Positions 35,406-43,901 of a stretch of 50,399 bases of DNA are shown piece by piece. Under the pieces are notes generated by a model. That model saw nothing but the letters and a program-made list of their open reading frames with translations. It had not been told where the DNA came from and searched no databases. A program made the position numbers and the translations under genes. The DNA is taken from positions 1-50,399 of the forward strand of contig NZ_JASBRW010000005.1 in assembly GCF_030149235.1 (NCBI RefSeq), read 5' to 3'. The DNA is from Maricaulis sp. (lineage in GTDB: Bacteria > Pseudomonadota > Alphaproteobacteria > Caulobacterales > Maricaulaceae). Position 1 is the stretch's first letter, and each line of letters starts with the position of its first letter.

Positions 35406-35942
35406 ATGAAACGCTCCCAACTTCTCGTGCTCTTGTGCACGTCCACCCTGGCCTTCACCGGCGCAACGGCCGAGGCCCAGCGCGGCGGCGACCGTGATCG
35501 CGGCAATGGCGGCGAACGCGTCATGATGATGCTGCGCGCGTCTGACGCCAATGGCGACAACACCATCACCCTTGAAGAGATCGAGGGGCTGCAGGCGGAG
35601 ATGTTCGCCTGGATGGATCGCAATGGTGATGGTTACCTCGACATTGACGACCAGAACCCGATGCGCCAGCGCCTGATGGCCCAGCGCCAGGCGGAGCTCA
35701 GTGATGAAGAAGCCCGCGGTCCGCGCGGTGGCCGGGGCGGTCGCGGCCGGCACGGTCCGGGCGGTGAACATCGCCGGGCTGACAGCAATGGCGATGGCCG
35801 GGTTTCCCAGGCCGAATTCATGTCGGTCGAGCACCCGCTGTTTGAACGCCTGGACAGCAATAACGACGGGGCGATCACCCCTGACGAGCTGGACGCTGCT
35901 GTCGAACGGCGTCAATCTCGCCGCATGTGGTGGCGTGACTAG
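35406..35942 (+). CDS. Exported protein with four EF-hands
   Basis: A 178-residue protein with a signal peptide (MKRSQLLVLLCTSTLAF...AEAQ) and four canonical EF-hand calcium loops: DANGDNTITLEE (47-58), DRNGDGYLDIDD (71-82), DSNGDGRVSQAE (126-137) and DSNNDGAITPDE (150-161). Pairs 1-2 and 3-4 are separated by a flexible Gly/Arg/His linker (RGPRGGRGGRGRHGPGG region). Each loop has Asp at 1, 3 or Asn/Asp at 3 and 5, and Glu at 12 (Asp in loop 2), so binding is likely. It may sense or buffer calcium in the periplasm. It starts the unit with the sigma factor, 43 bases ahead of it. Confidence 0.88.
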   Translation: MKRSQLLVLLCTSTLAFTGATAEAQRGGDRDRGNGGERVMMMLRASDANGDNTITLEEIEGLQAEMFAWMDRNGDGYLDIDDQNPMRQRLMAQRQAELSDEEARGPRGGRGGRGRHGPGGEHRRADSNGDGRVSQAEFMSVEHPLFERLDSNNDGAITPDELDAAVERRQSRRMWWRD

Positions 35943-35985
35943 TTCGGCCGGCACTCTGGATGGACGCGCTAGCTCAGGAGTTTTG

Positions 35986-36624
35986 ATGGCCGATACGGGC
36001 CTCAACGGTTTTCGCGTCCGTTCGCGCGGCGGCGATCAGAGCGATGAAGCCCTGCTGGGCCGCATTGCTCAGGGTGATCGCGATGCCGCACGCCTCCTGA
36101 TGCAGCGTTGTCTGCCGCGTATCTGCGGGATTGCCCAGCGCATGCTGGGGGATCCGGCGGAGGCCGAGGACGTGGCCCAGGAGACCTTCATCCGCGTCTG
36201 GAAAGCGGCCGGCCGGTTTGAAAGCGGTCGCGCCCAGGTCACCACCTGGGTCAGCCGCATCGCCATCAACCTCTGCTATGACCGGCTGCGCAAGCGGCGC
36301 GAGGTGCTGATGGATGAAATGCCCGAGCGCGCCGACGAGACGCCGGACCAGGAAGCCCGCCTGACCCGCCGGGAAAGTGGCAATCGCGTTGTCGATGCGG
36401 TCAATCAATTGCCCGAACGCCAGCGCATGGCGATGGAGCTCGTCCATTTCCAGGAGATGAGCAATATCGCCGCTGCGGAAATCATGTCGGTCAGTGTCGA
36501 GGCGCTGGAAAGCCTGCTCGCCCGCGGCCGCCGTAAACTCAAGGCACTGTTGATGGATCAGGCAGGCGATCTGATATCAAGCTACCATAGCGTGGCGGTT
36601 ACGCAGGAAGGAGTGGAGCCATGA
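35986..36624 (+). CDS. ECF-type RNA polymerase sigma factor
   Basis: A 212-residue group 4 sigma factor. Sigma region 2: IAQRMLGDPAEAEDVAQETF (about residues 45-64) followed by the Trp-rich promoter-melting segment; sigma region 4: LPERQRMAMELVHFQEMSN ... VSVEALESLLARGRRKLKALL. Start ATG at 35986 (AGGAG five bases upstream); the open frame before it is not conserved. Its stop overlaps the anti-sigma start (ATGA), the usual ECF/anti-sigma arrangement, so it is probably held inactive by the next product. Confidence 0.93.
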   Translation: MADTGLNGFRVRSRGGDQSDEALLGRIAQGDRDAARLLMQRCLPRICGIAQRMLGDPAEAEDVAQETFIRVWKAAGRFESGRAQVTTWVSRIAINLCYDRLRKRREVLMDEMPERADETPDQEARLTRRESGNRVVDAVNQLPERQRMAMELVHFQEMSNIAAAEIMSVSVEALESLLARGRRKLKALLMDQAGDLISSYHSVAVTQEGVEP

Positions 36625-37025
36625 ACCGGGAACGCATGCAAGACATTCTCGAAGCCTATGGCGCCGATCCGGCGCGCTGGCCTGAGGCCGAGCGCGATGC
36701 GGCGCAGGACTTCTTGCTCGATCATCCCGAAATCCTCGCTGAGGCTCATGCACTGGAAGCCGAGCTCGATGCCCTCTTGGAGATGCCCGACCCGCAGCCG
36801 AGCGAGCTGTTGCAGCACCGGATCCTGAAAAGCCTGCCGCAGCCGGGTCTGGTCTGGGGTTGGCGCGCGCCGGTCGCTGCAGCGGCGGCCTTGGTCATCG
36901 GTGTGTTTGCCGGCTTTGCCGGTGGCTATGTCGCGCCTCAAGGCAGCGACGCCGAAGCGATTTATGCCGAAGCCTTCAGCGGCTTTGACGAGGACTGGAC
37001 CGATTGGCTGGGAGAGGAGATTTGA
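36621..37025 (+). CDS. Membrane-anchored anti-sigma factor-like protein
   Basis: A 134-residue protein: a helical N-terminal part (MNRERMQDILEAYGADPARW), a membrane helix at about 82-105 (VAAAAALVIGVFAGFAGGYV) and a short acidic C-terminus outside the cytoplasm. This matches the type of single-pass anti-sigma factors that bind ECF sigma factors. It overlaps the sigma gene by four bases and the next gene by TTGA. The sensor part outside is only about 30 residues, so the signal may reach it through the next protein. Confidence 0.85.
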   Translation: MNRERMQDILEAYGADPARWPEAERDAAQDFLLDHPEILAEAHALEAELDALLEMPDPQPSELLQHRILKSLPQPGLVWGWRAPVAAAAALVIGVFAGFAGGYVAPQGSDAEAIYAEAFSGFDEDWTDWLGEEI

Positions 37026-37546
37026 ACTCACCCACCCCCTGGATCATCGCCTTGATCGTATCCGTGCTGGTCAATGGTGCGCTCATCGGCTTTGTGGCTC
37101 AGCGCCAGCTGGCGCCCGCCGCACCGGCAGCGGTCGAACGCCCGGACGGTTCAGGGCGCGAGACCGGGCTGCGCGGCTTCAATGTGCGCCGTTTCATCGC
37201 CGCTCTGCCGCCGGAATACCGGCGCAATGCGCGCCAGCGCATGCGCCAGGAGGCACCCCGTTCACGCGAGCTGATGCGGGAAGCCTATAGGGCACGCCGG
37301 GAAGCAGAAGTGGCGATGATGGCTGAACCCTTTGATCCGGACGCCGCGCAGCTGGCCCTGCAACGCATGCGTACCAGCCGCCATGCTGTCGAGGCCCATA
37401 TCGAGGGCGTGCTTATCGCGGTGGTGGCGGATCTTGATGCGGATACCCGGGCGCGGGTTTTGCGCGAAGCGCGCGGTCGCGGGTTCCGGCCAGACGGTGA
37501 ACGTCCGGGACCGCGCCGCCGACCGCCGTCCCCGGATGGCGGCTAG
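37022..37546 (+). CDS. Periplasmic heavy-metal sensor-like protein (CnrR/ZraP type)
   Basis: A 174-residue protein, TTG start at 37022 overlapping the anti-sigma stop (TTGA), GGAGAG upstream. A membrane helix at about 6-28 is followed by a long, charged, helical region (RRFIAALPPEYRRNARQRMR; EVAMMAEPFDPDAAQLALQR) typical of the heavy-metal resistance/CpxP-like group. It ends with an Arg/Pro-rich tail. Probably the periplasmic sensor of the ECF set. It shares the palindromic stop CTAG with the histidine kinase gene on the other strand. Confidence 0.8.
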   Translation: MNSPTPWIIALIVSVLVNGALIGFVAQRQLAPAAPAAVERPDGSGRETGLRGFNVRRFIAALPPEYRRNARQRMRQEAPRSRELMREAYRARREAEVAMMAEPFDPDAAQLALQRMRTSRHAVEAHIEGVLIAVVADLDADTRARVLREARGRGFRPDGERPGPRRRPPSPDGG

Positions 37547-40185
37547 CCCGTCTGGCTTGAGGCTGCGGTTGCCGCTGCCGGCTCGCCATCGACAAATTCC
37601 AGCGCGTCATCGCCGAAATCGCTTTCGACCTGTCGTGCCAGGGCCTCGGCGTCGATCTCCTGATCCTGGGTCAGGGGCAGTACGAAGCTGACGGTGGTGC
37701 CCTCGCCAAGGGTCGATTCGATCGTCATCGTACCGCCATGCAGTTCGATCAGTGATTTCGACAGGGCCAAGCCGAGACCGGAGCCCTGATAGCTCTTGGA
37801 ATGCTGGCTCTCAATCTGCTCGAACGGACGGCCCAGTCGCGGCAGGTCGTCCTTGGAGATGCCGATACCGGTGTCTGAGACCTGGAAGACCACCCCATTC
37901 CCAGACAGGAAACCACGTACCGTGACGCGGCCGCCTTCCGGGGTGAATTTCACCGCATTGGACGCCAGGTTGATGACGACCTGCTTGAACGCGCGGGGAT
38001 CGACCTCGACCTCGGGCAGTTCGGACACATCGGCCCGCAATTGCAGATTCTTTTCGTCGGCCCGGCCGCGCACAATGCGCAGGCAATGCTCCACCAGCTC
38101 GCCGGCATCAGTCGGCTCGGTCTGGAGCTGCATCTTGCCAGCCTCGATCTTGGACATGTCGAGAATGTCGTTGATCAATTCCAGCAGGTGCTGGCCGGAT
38201 GAGAGAATATCGTTGGTATAGCCGACATAGCGCTCATCGCCCAAGGGACCGAACATCTCGCGCAGCATGATCTCGGAGAAGCCGTTGATGGCGTTCAGCG
38301 GGGTGCGCAGCTCGTGCGACATGTTGGCGAGGAATTCGCTCTTGGAGCGGTTGGCTTCCTCGGCGCGGATCTTCTCTTCTTCGTATTTGCGGGCCAGATC
38401 GGCGATACGGGCCTGGCTTTCGCGCAAGTCTTCGACGGTCCTGCGCAGCTGGGCATCATTCTCGGTCAGCGCGGCTTCATGGCGTTTGAGGTCGGTAATG
38501 TCCGCCCCGAAACTGACCAGGCCGCCATCGGCAGTGGCGCGCTCGGAATAGTGCAGCCAACGACCGTCGGCGAGCTCGATATCATAGGCTTCCGACGTGT
38601 CCTGTTCGCCATGCACAGCCTTGATCGCGCGGGCTGCGGTCTGTTCAACCGCGCTGTAGGACAGTCCCGGCTTGAGCTGGCCGTCGGAGAAATCGAAATA
38701 GTCACGGAACTTGCGGTTCCACAGCACCAGACGGCGCTTGCTGTCCCACAGGACAAAGCTTTCCGACATCGATTCCAGCGCCGCCCGCAGCCGCGATTCC
38801 GCCGCTGCCACGCGGGCTTGGGCGCCCTTGCGTTCGGTCACATCGATGGCGACGCCGATAATGCGCGCGGCACCATCCATACCGTCGCTGAGGATGCGGC
38901 CGCGCATTTGCAGCCAGACCGGAGCGACCGACGCGATGACCTCCAGATCAACCTCGCCGCCGGTCGGAGCAGTACGCATGGCGGCGCGGAGCTTGTCCCG
39001 GTCGCTGCGGCTGAACAGGCGCAGGAATTCCGTGCCCGAACACTCGATCGCACCGTCCAGGCCGAGCATGCGCGCCAGGCTGTCGGTGACGAAGACGGTG
39101 TCCGCATCGGGATTCCAGTCCCAGACGCCACAGCGCGCGCCTTCAATGGCGTAACGGAAACGCTGCTCATTAACGGCCAGCTGCACCCGGGTGGAGCGCA
39201 GGCGGCGCATCTGCAGGAAGATCAGGCCGACAAGCCCGAGCGCAACAATAATCGGCGCCACGAACATCAGGCTGTAGAAGGAAATCGTCCGGATCCAGGC
39301 GCTCTGATTGATCTCCACAGCGCCCAGGGCATAAACCCGCAAGGCCGTGTTCGAGACCGGAGCAACCGCGAAGGTGACCGGGTCCTCGCCAAAGCGGGCC
39401 TCCGATGTCGCGCCGCCGCCATCAGCGAGGGAGGCGACGATCTCACGGGTCAGCCCGAAACGCTCGGCCAATGGGGTGCCGGCGCGTACGCCGGTCATGA
39501 CGGGTTGCAGGGCCAGCATGCGGCCATCTTCATCGGCCAGCGCTACGACGCGGTCGCTGCCCCAGTCGGGTAGGGCGAGCTGGGCCGGTACGCGAACCGC
39601 GATGGCGCCGACAGTGCCGTCTTCAAGCGGTACCGGTACAGCGAGAACGACAAAGGCCTCGCTATTGTCGCTGATGGTCGCCACCATGCCGGACTCAACC
39701 GCCAGAGCATCGCCGGCCGCCGACCGCAGAGCGCTGTCGCCGGGTTGGCTCATGAAGGTGCGTCCGTCGGGCAGCATGATGATGCCGCTATCGATCAAAG
39801 GAGACTGGACCAGCGTGTCGAGGCGCGTCTCGGCCAGTGGGCTCAGGCCCTGGACCGGTGCGGCCGCCAGATCGGTCCCGGCGAAATTCAGCGCGTAGCG
39901 GACCTCGCCCAGCCTCGCTGACACACGCTCGGCCAGGTAGCCGGCGGCATTGGCCTGGGACCGTTCCGCTTCCGTCATCAGGGCGCCGCGTTCTTGCTGG
40001 ATCTTGAGAGCAAAAATGCCGCCATAAGCGAGCGTGAAAAGAAGGATCGCGAAGACAATCCAGCCCGCGCCCATTCCACGGGCCGTTTTCCCCTCGGCCG
40101 CAGGCGCGCGCACCGTCGACGGACGGGGCTTCGCACCGCGCTGCCTTGCAGCCGGCCTATCGGAAACAGATTGACTCATAGTCAT
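37543..40185 (-). CDS. PAS-domain sensor histidine kinase (PleC/DivJ-like)
   Basis: An 880-residue membrane histidine kinase. TM1 about 42-62, an extracytoplasmic sensor domain of about 235 residues, TM2 about 301-325, two PAS domains (about 340-455 and 465-565), a coiled coil, HisKA with the phospho-accepting His624 in NMSHELRTPLNAI, then HATPase_c with N739/N743, DTGIGIS and GSGLGLALS. The stretch MFGPLGDERYVGYTNDILSSG after the H-box is typical of the PleC/DivJ/PdhS group. Two starts are possible (ATG 40185 or 40179). It ends the block behind the receiver gene. Confidence 0.93.
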   Translation of the reverse strand: MTMSQSVSDRPAARQRGAKPRPSTVRAPAAEGKTARGMGAGWIVFAILLFTLAYGGIFALKIQQERGALMTEAERSQANAAGYLAERVSARLGEVRYALNFAGTDLAAAPVQGLSPLAETRLDTLVQSPLIDSGIIMLPDGRTFMSQPGDSALRSAAGDALAVESGMVATISDNSEAFVVLAVPVPLEDGTVGAIAVRVPAQLALPDWGSDRVVALADEDGRMLALQPVMTGVRAGTPLAERFGLTREIVASLADGGGATSEARFGEDPVTFAVAPVSNTALRVYALGAVEINQSAWIRTISFYSLMFVAPIIVALGLVGLIFLQMRRLRSTRVQLAVNEQRFRYAIEGARCGVWDWNPDADTVFVTDSLARMLGLDGAIECSGTEFLRLFSRSDRDKLRAAMRTAPTGGEVDLEVIASVAPVWLQMRGRILSDGMDGAARIIGVAIDVTERKGAQARVAAAESRLRAALESMSESFVLWDSKRRLVLWNRKFRDYFDFSDGQLKPGLSYSAVEQTAARAIKAVHGEQDTSEAYDIELADGRWLHYSERATADGGLVSFGADITDLKRHEAALTENDAQLRRTVEDLRESQARIADLARKYEEEKIRAEEANRSKSEFLANMSHELRTPLNAINGFSEIMLREMFGPLGDERYVGYTNDILSSGQHLLELINDILDMSKIEAGKMQLQTEPTDAGELVEHCLRIVRGRADEKNLQLRADVSELPEVEVDPRAFKQVVINLASNAVKFTPEGGRVTVRGFLSGNGVVFQVSDTGIGISKDDLPRLGRPFEQIESQHSKSYQGSGLGLALSKSLIELHGGTMTIESTLGEGTTVSFVLPLTQDQEIDAEALARQVESDFGDDALEFVDGEPAAATAASSQTG

Positions 40186-40240
40186 AAACTAAAGTGCGTC
40201 GCGCGCCAATGTCGATCACGCGTCGCGGTCTATCCACGGT

Positions 40241-40807
40241 TTAAGCCGCGTTGCCCTGCGGGGAGAGGTCAATACCGTCTCCGCCATCGTCATCCGCGGC
40301 CGGCGCAACAGACTTCAGACCCTTGCGGCGTTCCGGTCCCTTATAGGTCGAATCCTCAGGGTCCTGACGGCGCCGGTCCGGTCCGAAATAGGACTTGTTG
40401 CGGATAAAGGGACGCGGTTCGTTGATCACTGCGGCGATCTTGGCAAACATTTCCTTTGCCGTGATCGGCTTGCAGCAAAACTCGGTAACCCCGGCATCGC
40501 GTGCGGCTTCCACTCGTGATTTCTCCGAGTAGGCGCTCAGCATGACGATCGGGATCAGCGGATTGGGGCTGTCATCTGCGGTGCGGACCAGGCGCACGAA
40601 ATCGAGACCGTCCAGGATCTCCATCTGATAATCGGTGATGATGATATCGACGCTGTCGGAGCGCACCATGTCGAAGGCGTCGGCGGGGTCGCGCGATTCG
40701 AGAATCTGCTTGATGCCAAACCCGTGCAGGATCGTACGCAAGATGGTGAGCATATAGCCGTTGTCGTCGACAATCAGCACTTTGACGCGGCTCATATCTG
40801 CGGCCAT
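40241..40807 (-). CDS. Response regulator with duplicated GP[DE]RR tail
   Basis: A 188-residue single-domain receiver: acidic pocket Asp14/Asp15 (VDDNGYML), phosphorylation Asp59 (ITDYQME), Ser91 in MLSAYS and Lys113 in CCKP, followed by a tail. The tail holds two copies of the motif Y(F/K)GP(D/E)RR (GPDRRR at 142 and GPERRK at 157) and an acidic end, with no DNA-binding domain. It probably passes phosphate to or from the histidine kinase gene, 55 bases behind it. Start ATG 40807 has GAGAGG nine bases upstream. Confidence 0.88.
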   Translation of the reverse strand: MAADMSRVKVLIVDDNGYMLTILRTILHGFGIKQILESRDPADAFDMVRSDSVDIIITDYQMEILDGLDFVRLVRTADDSPNPLIPIVMLSAYSEKSRVEAARDAGVTEFCCKPITAKEMFAKIAAVINEPRPFIRNKSYFGPDRRRQDPEDSTYKGPERRKGLKSVAPAADDDGGDGIDLSPQGNAA

Positions 40808-40825
40808 GGCGGTTCGCCTCTCCGG

Positions 40826-42391
40826 TTACGCGGCCCGATTCGCCTTGTGATTCGGGTCTGCCAGAGTTTTTAGCGGGAGAGGCTTACCGAAATAGTAACC
40901 TTGGCCGAAGTCGACATTCATGGCCTTCAGACGTTTGACCGCCTTCTCGTCCTCGATCATTTCGGCAACGGTTTTGCAGCCGAGAGAATGACAAAGATCT
41001 ACCATGCCTTTGAGGATCAGGTCGTCGCGCTCCGACCGGCCCAGTGCGCGGATGTATGACCCGTCGATCTTGATAATATCGGCGGGAAAATCCCGAAGAT
41101 AGTGGAAACCGGCCTGTCCGACTCCGAAGTCGTCCAAGTACACCTTGTGCCCTCGCTCCCGGATCTTCTGGATAACAGTGTTGGCGGCTTTGACATTCTT
41201 GATTTGAGCGGTCTCGGTGATCTCAAAGCTCAGTCGGGATCTGTCGATTTTGATATCTGCCAGCAGTTTGAGAAATTTCTTGGCCCAGATGGTGTTGGTC
41301 AGAGATTTGCCAGACAGGTTCACTGCAAGCGCCGGCCGGTCATAGTCGTCGCGCAGGAAGCTCGCGGCGATTTCGGTCATGGCAAAATCGATCTCGTGGA
41401 TAATCCCCGTACTCTCCGCAAAACCGACGCTCTCGCTCACTGGGCGCCCACCCGGCAGGCGTAGCAAAAGCTCGTAATGGCTGACCTCGCCGCTCGTGAT
41501 ATCGACGACGGGTTGGGCAAAGGGTTCGATGACGCGCCCGGCGATCGTCGTCCGCAATTCGAGCATACGCTGCTTGGTGGCCTCCATCATCGTGGTCGCC
41601 ACTTCCTTCAGGCTCTTGATATCAAGAGCTCTGTTTGTTTCCGCTGCCTCGTTGACCGCATGAATGAAAGCCTGAACGGCGACTTCCGGTTCAAGATCCG
41701 GCGCATCGGGGACGGTATCGATCGTGGCCACCGCATTGGTGAAGCCATTGTCGGCGAGAATGCCCTTCACCTCTGCGAGCAGACCGTTCAAGTCGGCCTT
41801 GGCGTCGTGGATGAGCGCTGTGCGGTTCCCGTCGACTTGGCGCGCGACTCCGTACTCACCGGTGGTCAATGCGCATGCCGCCGCCAGAGCGTCACGCATT
41901 GAGCGAGCCGCGGCTTCACCGATCATGCGCGTCGCATCGTCGATGCCATCAATGCGAAGGACCGACATGTTCAGTTCAGTGCCGGCATCCCGCGCGGCGG
42001 AGATGGCGGCTGCAGCTGAGCGGTTGAATACCTCCGGCTCAACCTCTTCGGGCGCGGACAGTGCCGTGAAGTTGATCGTCCATCGGATGTTATCGGAGTC
42101 CTTGAGCTGCCAGCCGGACAGCATGGCCTCACGACCGCCGATACAGATCCGCACCGGACCAGCGCGCCGGCCCGGGCGGATGGAGCGCAATATCGCCTTG
42201 AAGATAGGCCGAGAAGTTCGATCGAAGCGATCGGGCAAGGTCACCGAGGTCTCGTCGATCGACGGTTCGCCGAGTGCCGCACTGGCGCCAGCCGCGAAGG
42301 TTGTTATTCCCTCGCGGTCGGTCTCGACCAGAACATCTGCCGCAGCAAATGCGAAGGACAGAAAGCGATTGCGTTGTTCTATCAGCGACAT
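40826..42391 (-). CDS. EAL-domain cyclic-di-GMP phosphodiesterase
   Basis: A 521-residue protein. Residues 1-110 form a PAS-like N-terminal part, 120-260 a degenerate GGDEF-like region without a GG(D/E)EF motif, and the EAL domain spans about 280-510. Motif residues: Glu307 in YELLLRL (ELL in place of EAL), Asn358 (NLS), Glu390 (EITET), Asp420/Asp421 (LDDFGVG), Lys441 (KIDGSYI), Glu477 (AEMIED) and Gln497 (GQGYYFG). All key metal and base residues are present, so it is probably active in hydrolysing c-di-GMP. 18 bases ahead of the receiver gene. Confidence 0.92.
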   Translation of the reverse strand: MSLIEQRNRFLSFAFAAADVLVETDREGITTFAAGASAALGEPSIDETSVTLPDRFDRTSRPIFKAILRSIRPGRRAGPVRICIGGREAMLSGWQLKDSDNIRWTINFTALSAPEEVEPEVFNRSAAAAISAARDAGTELNMSVLRIDGIDDATRMIGEAAARSMRDALAAACALTTGEYGVARQVDGNRTALIHDAKADLNGLLAEVKGILADNGFTNAVATIDTVPDAPDLEPEVAVQAFIHAVNEAAETNRALDIKSLKEVATTMMEATKQRMLELRTTIAGRVIEPFAQPVVDITSGEVSHYELLLRLPGGRPVSESVGFAESTGIIHEIDFAMTEIAASFLRDDYDRPALAVNLSGKSLTNTIWAKKFLKLLADIKIDRSRLSFEITETAQIKNVKAANTVIQKIRERGHKVYLDDFGVGQAGFHYLRDFPADIIKIDGSYIRALGRSERDDLILKGMVDLCHSLGCKTVAEMIEDEKAVKRLKAMNVDFGQGYYFGKPLPLKTLADPNHKANRAA

Positions 42392-42471
42392 TCCAAAGGC
42401 CCGAGCGGTTCGCTTGAGTCTTCAGTCTTGCATCGAAAACGTTATGGCGGCCTTAAGCGAATGGAATTCTG

Positions 42472-43023
42472 TTACGCCGCTTTGGCGCTTGGAGCCGTGG
42501 CCGCAGATCTAGGCTTGGTGTTGACCGCCTGGAGGATGTCACGGGCCTGGCGGACAAGCTCGGCCCAGTCGGCGGGAAGATCGGTTTCTTCTTCGGTCAG
42601 CTCGACCAGTTTCTCAGCCATGTGCAGGAGCCGAGGGGATTGGACGACGAGGCGGGCCTGGGCTTCGATGCGCCCCGGGTCGCGGTCGTACTCGGCTGCC
42701 GGGACACGCCATCCGCCCCAGTCCATACTGTCTGTGACAATGACCGGGAAGGTGCCGGGATAGGGGTGGCGCGCGCATTCTTCATCGCTCTGCCACTTGT
42801 TCTTGGCCCGGAGCAGGCGCCAGTGACCGGTTTCGACGATCTCGGTGTGTTCGGCGGAAAGCTCGTCGGCGGTGAAATCGCGTCCCAGACCGCAGTCATA
42901 AAACACCCGGACCGGTTCTTCGACATCCTTGACCCATTGCGGTTTCACATGTTCGACCAAGGCCCAGGTGCCGACCGGCTGGACGAAAACGCGCTGATGC
43001 TTGTGAAAGATCGCTTTGGCCAT
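42472..43023 (-). CDS. Conserved-looking soluble protein, unknown, in the signalling block
   Basis: A 183-residue soluble protein, start ATG 43023 with GGGAGG six bases upstream. The N-terminal half looks like a small beta-barrel (FHKHQRVFVQPVGTWALVE), with DCGLGRDFTADELSAEHTEI, then WRLLRAKNKWQSDEE and a tightly built acidic/Trp region (VTDSMDWGGWRVPAAEYDRDP). The C-terminal half is helical (ARLVVQSPRLLHMAEKLVEL). I do not recognise it. It lies 80 bases upstream of the EAL gene on the same strand. Confidence 0.7.
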   Translation of the reverse strand: MAKAIFHKHQRVFVQPVGTWALVEHVKPQWVKDVEEPVRVFYDCGLGRDFTADELSAEHTEIVETGHWRLLRAKNKWQSDEECARHPYPGTFPVIVTDSMDWGGWRVPAAEYDRDPGRIEAQARLVVQSPRLLHMAEKLVELTEEETDLPADWAELVRQARDILQAVNTKPRSAATAPSAKAA

Positions 43024-43100
43024 GATGCCCTCCCATTGGACAGACATCAGACCAGAACCATCTTGAAATCCGCTAAACGAACTCTCTTGGATTTGAAATA

Positions 43101-43778
43101 TCAGCCGATCTGCGCGCGCACGCGGGCGATCTGGGCGTTGACATCGGCCACCGGGGTCGGGGTTGAAGCGGCCAGGGGGCCGGACTCCGGCCACATCGCT
43201 TGAAGCGCTTCCAGCTCTGCCGCGAGCGGCTCATTCTCCGCCCGCCGGGCCAGCCGCAAGGCAACCTGGGTGAAGCCGAAAGCGTCCTGGTATTCCCCAG
43301 GGTCCGTGATCACGCCGTCGGTGACCCCGATCGCGTATTCCTCTTCCAGCACATCCATCAGATAGCTGATGATTTCCATCGGGTCGCCGCCGGCCTGGTT
43401 CTGCATCCGGGCCAGATTGGCCTGGGCGCCGTTGAGCAGGCGTTCAACCTCGTTTGCCGGGCGCCCCGCTGCAAGCGCCGTTGAGACGGCCTCGAAAATA
43501 GCCGGGTCGAAGCCGAGTTCGTCCAGACCGGCGCGCTCTGCGGCATGGGTTTCCGATACCGGGTGAAGGAGGTGAGGGGCAGCCTCTTCCGGTGCCCCGG
43601 CCCGGTAAAGTGCCAGTCCGGCCATGACATGGCCGGACATGAAGGCGACGCGCTTTTCCCGGGGCAGGGTTTCCATGTCGGAATGGGCCGCTGCGGCTTC
43701 GGTCTGCTCGGCCGGTGGCGGCGCGGCATTGCAAGCCGTCAGGGCCGCCACAGCGCCTGCAAGCAAGAGATGTTTCAT
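43101..43778 (-). CDS. Putative lipoprotein, helical, unknown
   Basis: A 225-residue exported protein with signal peptide and lipobox LTAC (MKHLLLAGAVAALTACNAAP). The rest is rich in Ala, Glu and Leu, with helical repeats (MAGLALYRAGAPEEAAPHLL; ATALAAGR type) and the phrase HVMAGLALYRAG, suggesting a helical hairpin or TPR-like protein. Function unknown. It precedes the signalling block on the minus strand, about 80 bases before the 183-residue gene, and is divergent from dusA. Confidence 0.78.
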   Translation of the reverse strand: MKHLLLAGAVAALTACNAAPPPAEQTEAAAAHSDMETLPREKRVAFMSGHVMAGLALYRAGAPEEAAPHLLHPVSETHAAERAGLDELGFDPAIFEAVSTALAAGRPANEVERLLNGAQANLARMQNQAGGDPMEIISYLMDVLEEEYAIGVTDGVITDPGEYQDAFGFTQVALRLARRAENEPLAAELEALQAMWPESGPLAASTPTPVADVNAQIARVRAQIG

Positions 43779-43901
43779 GAAATGCCCCCAGATTTGTGTT
43801 GGCTGAAGTGAACACCAGCGACGCGGACATCGCAATATCCGGGCAGGCGATCGCAGCGAACGACCGTGCCCGCAGGGAAAAAGCGTGATAACCGGGGCCT
43901 C

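Noticed and set aside
38314-39573. Open frame of 419 codons opposite the histidine kinase
   Set aside because: Antisense shadow with atypical composition and no ribosome-binding site.
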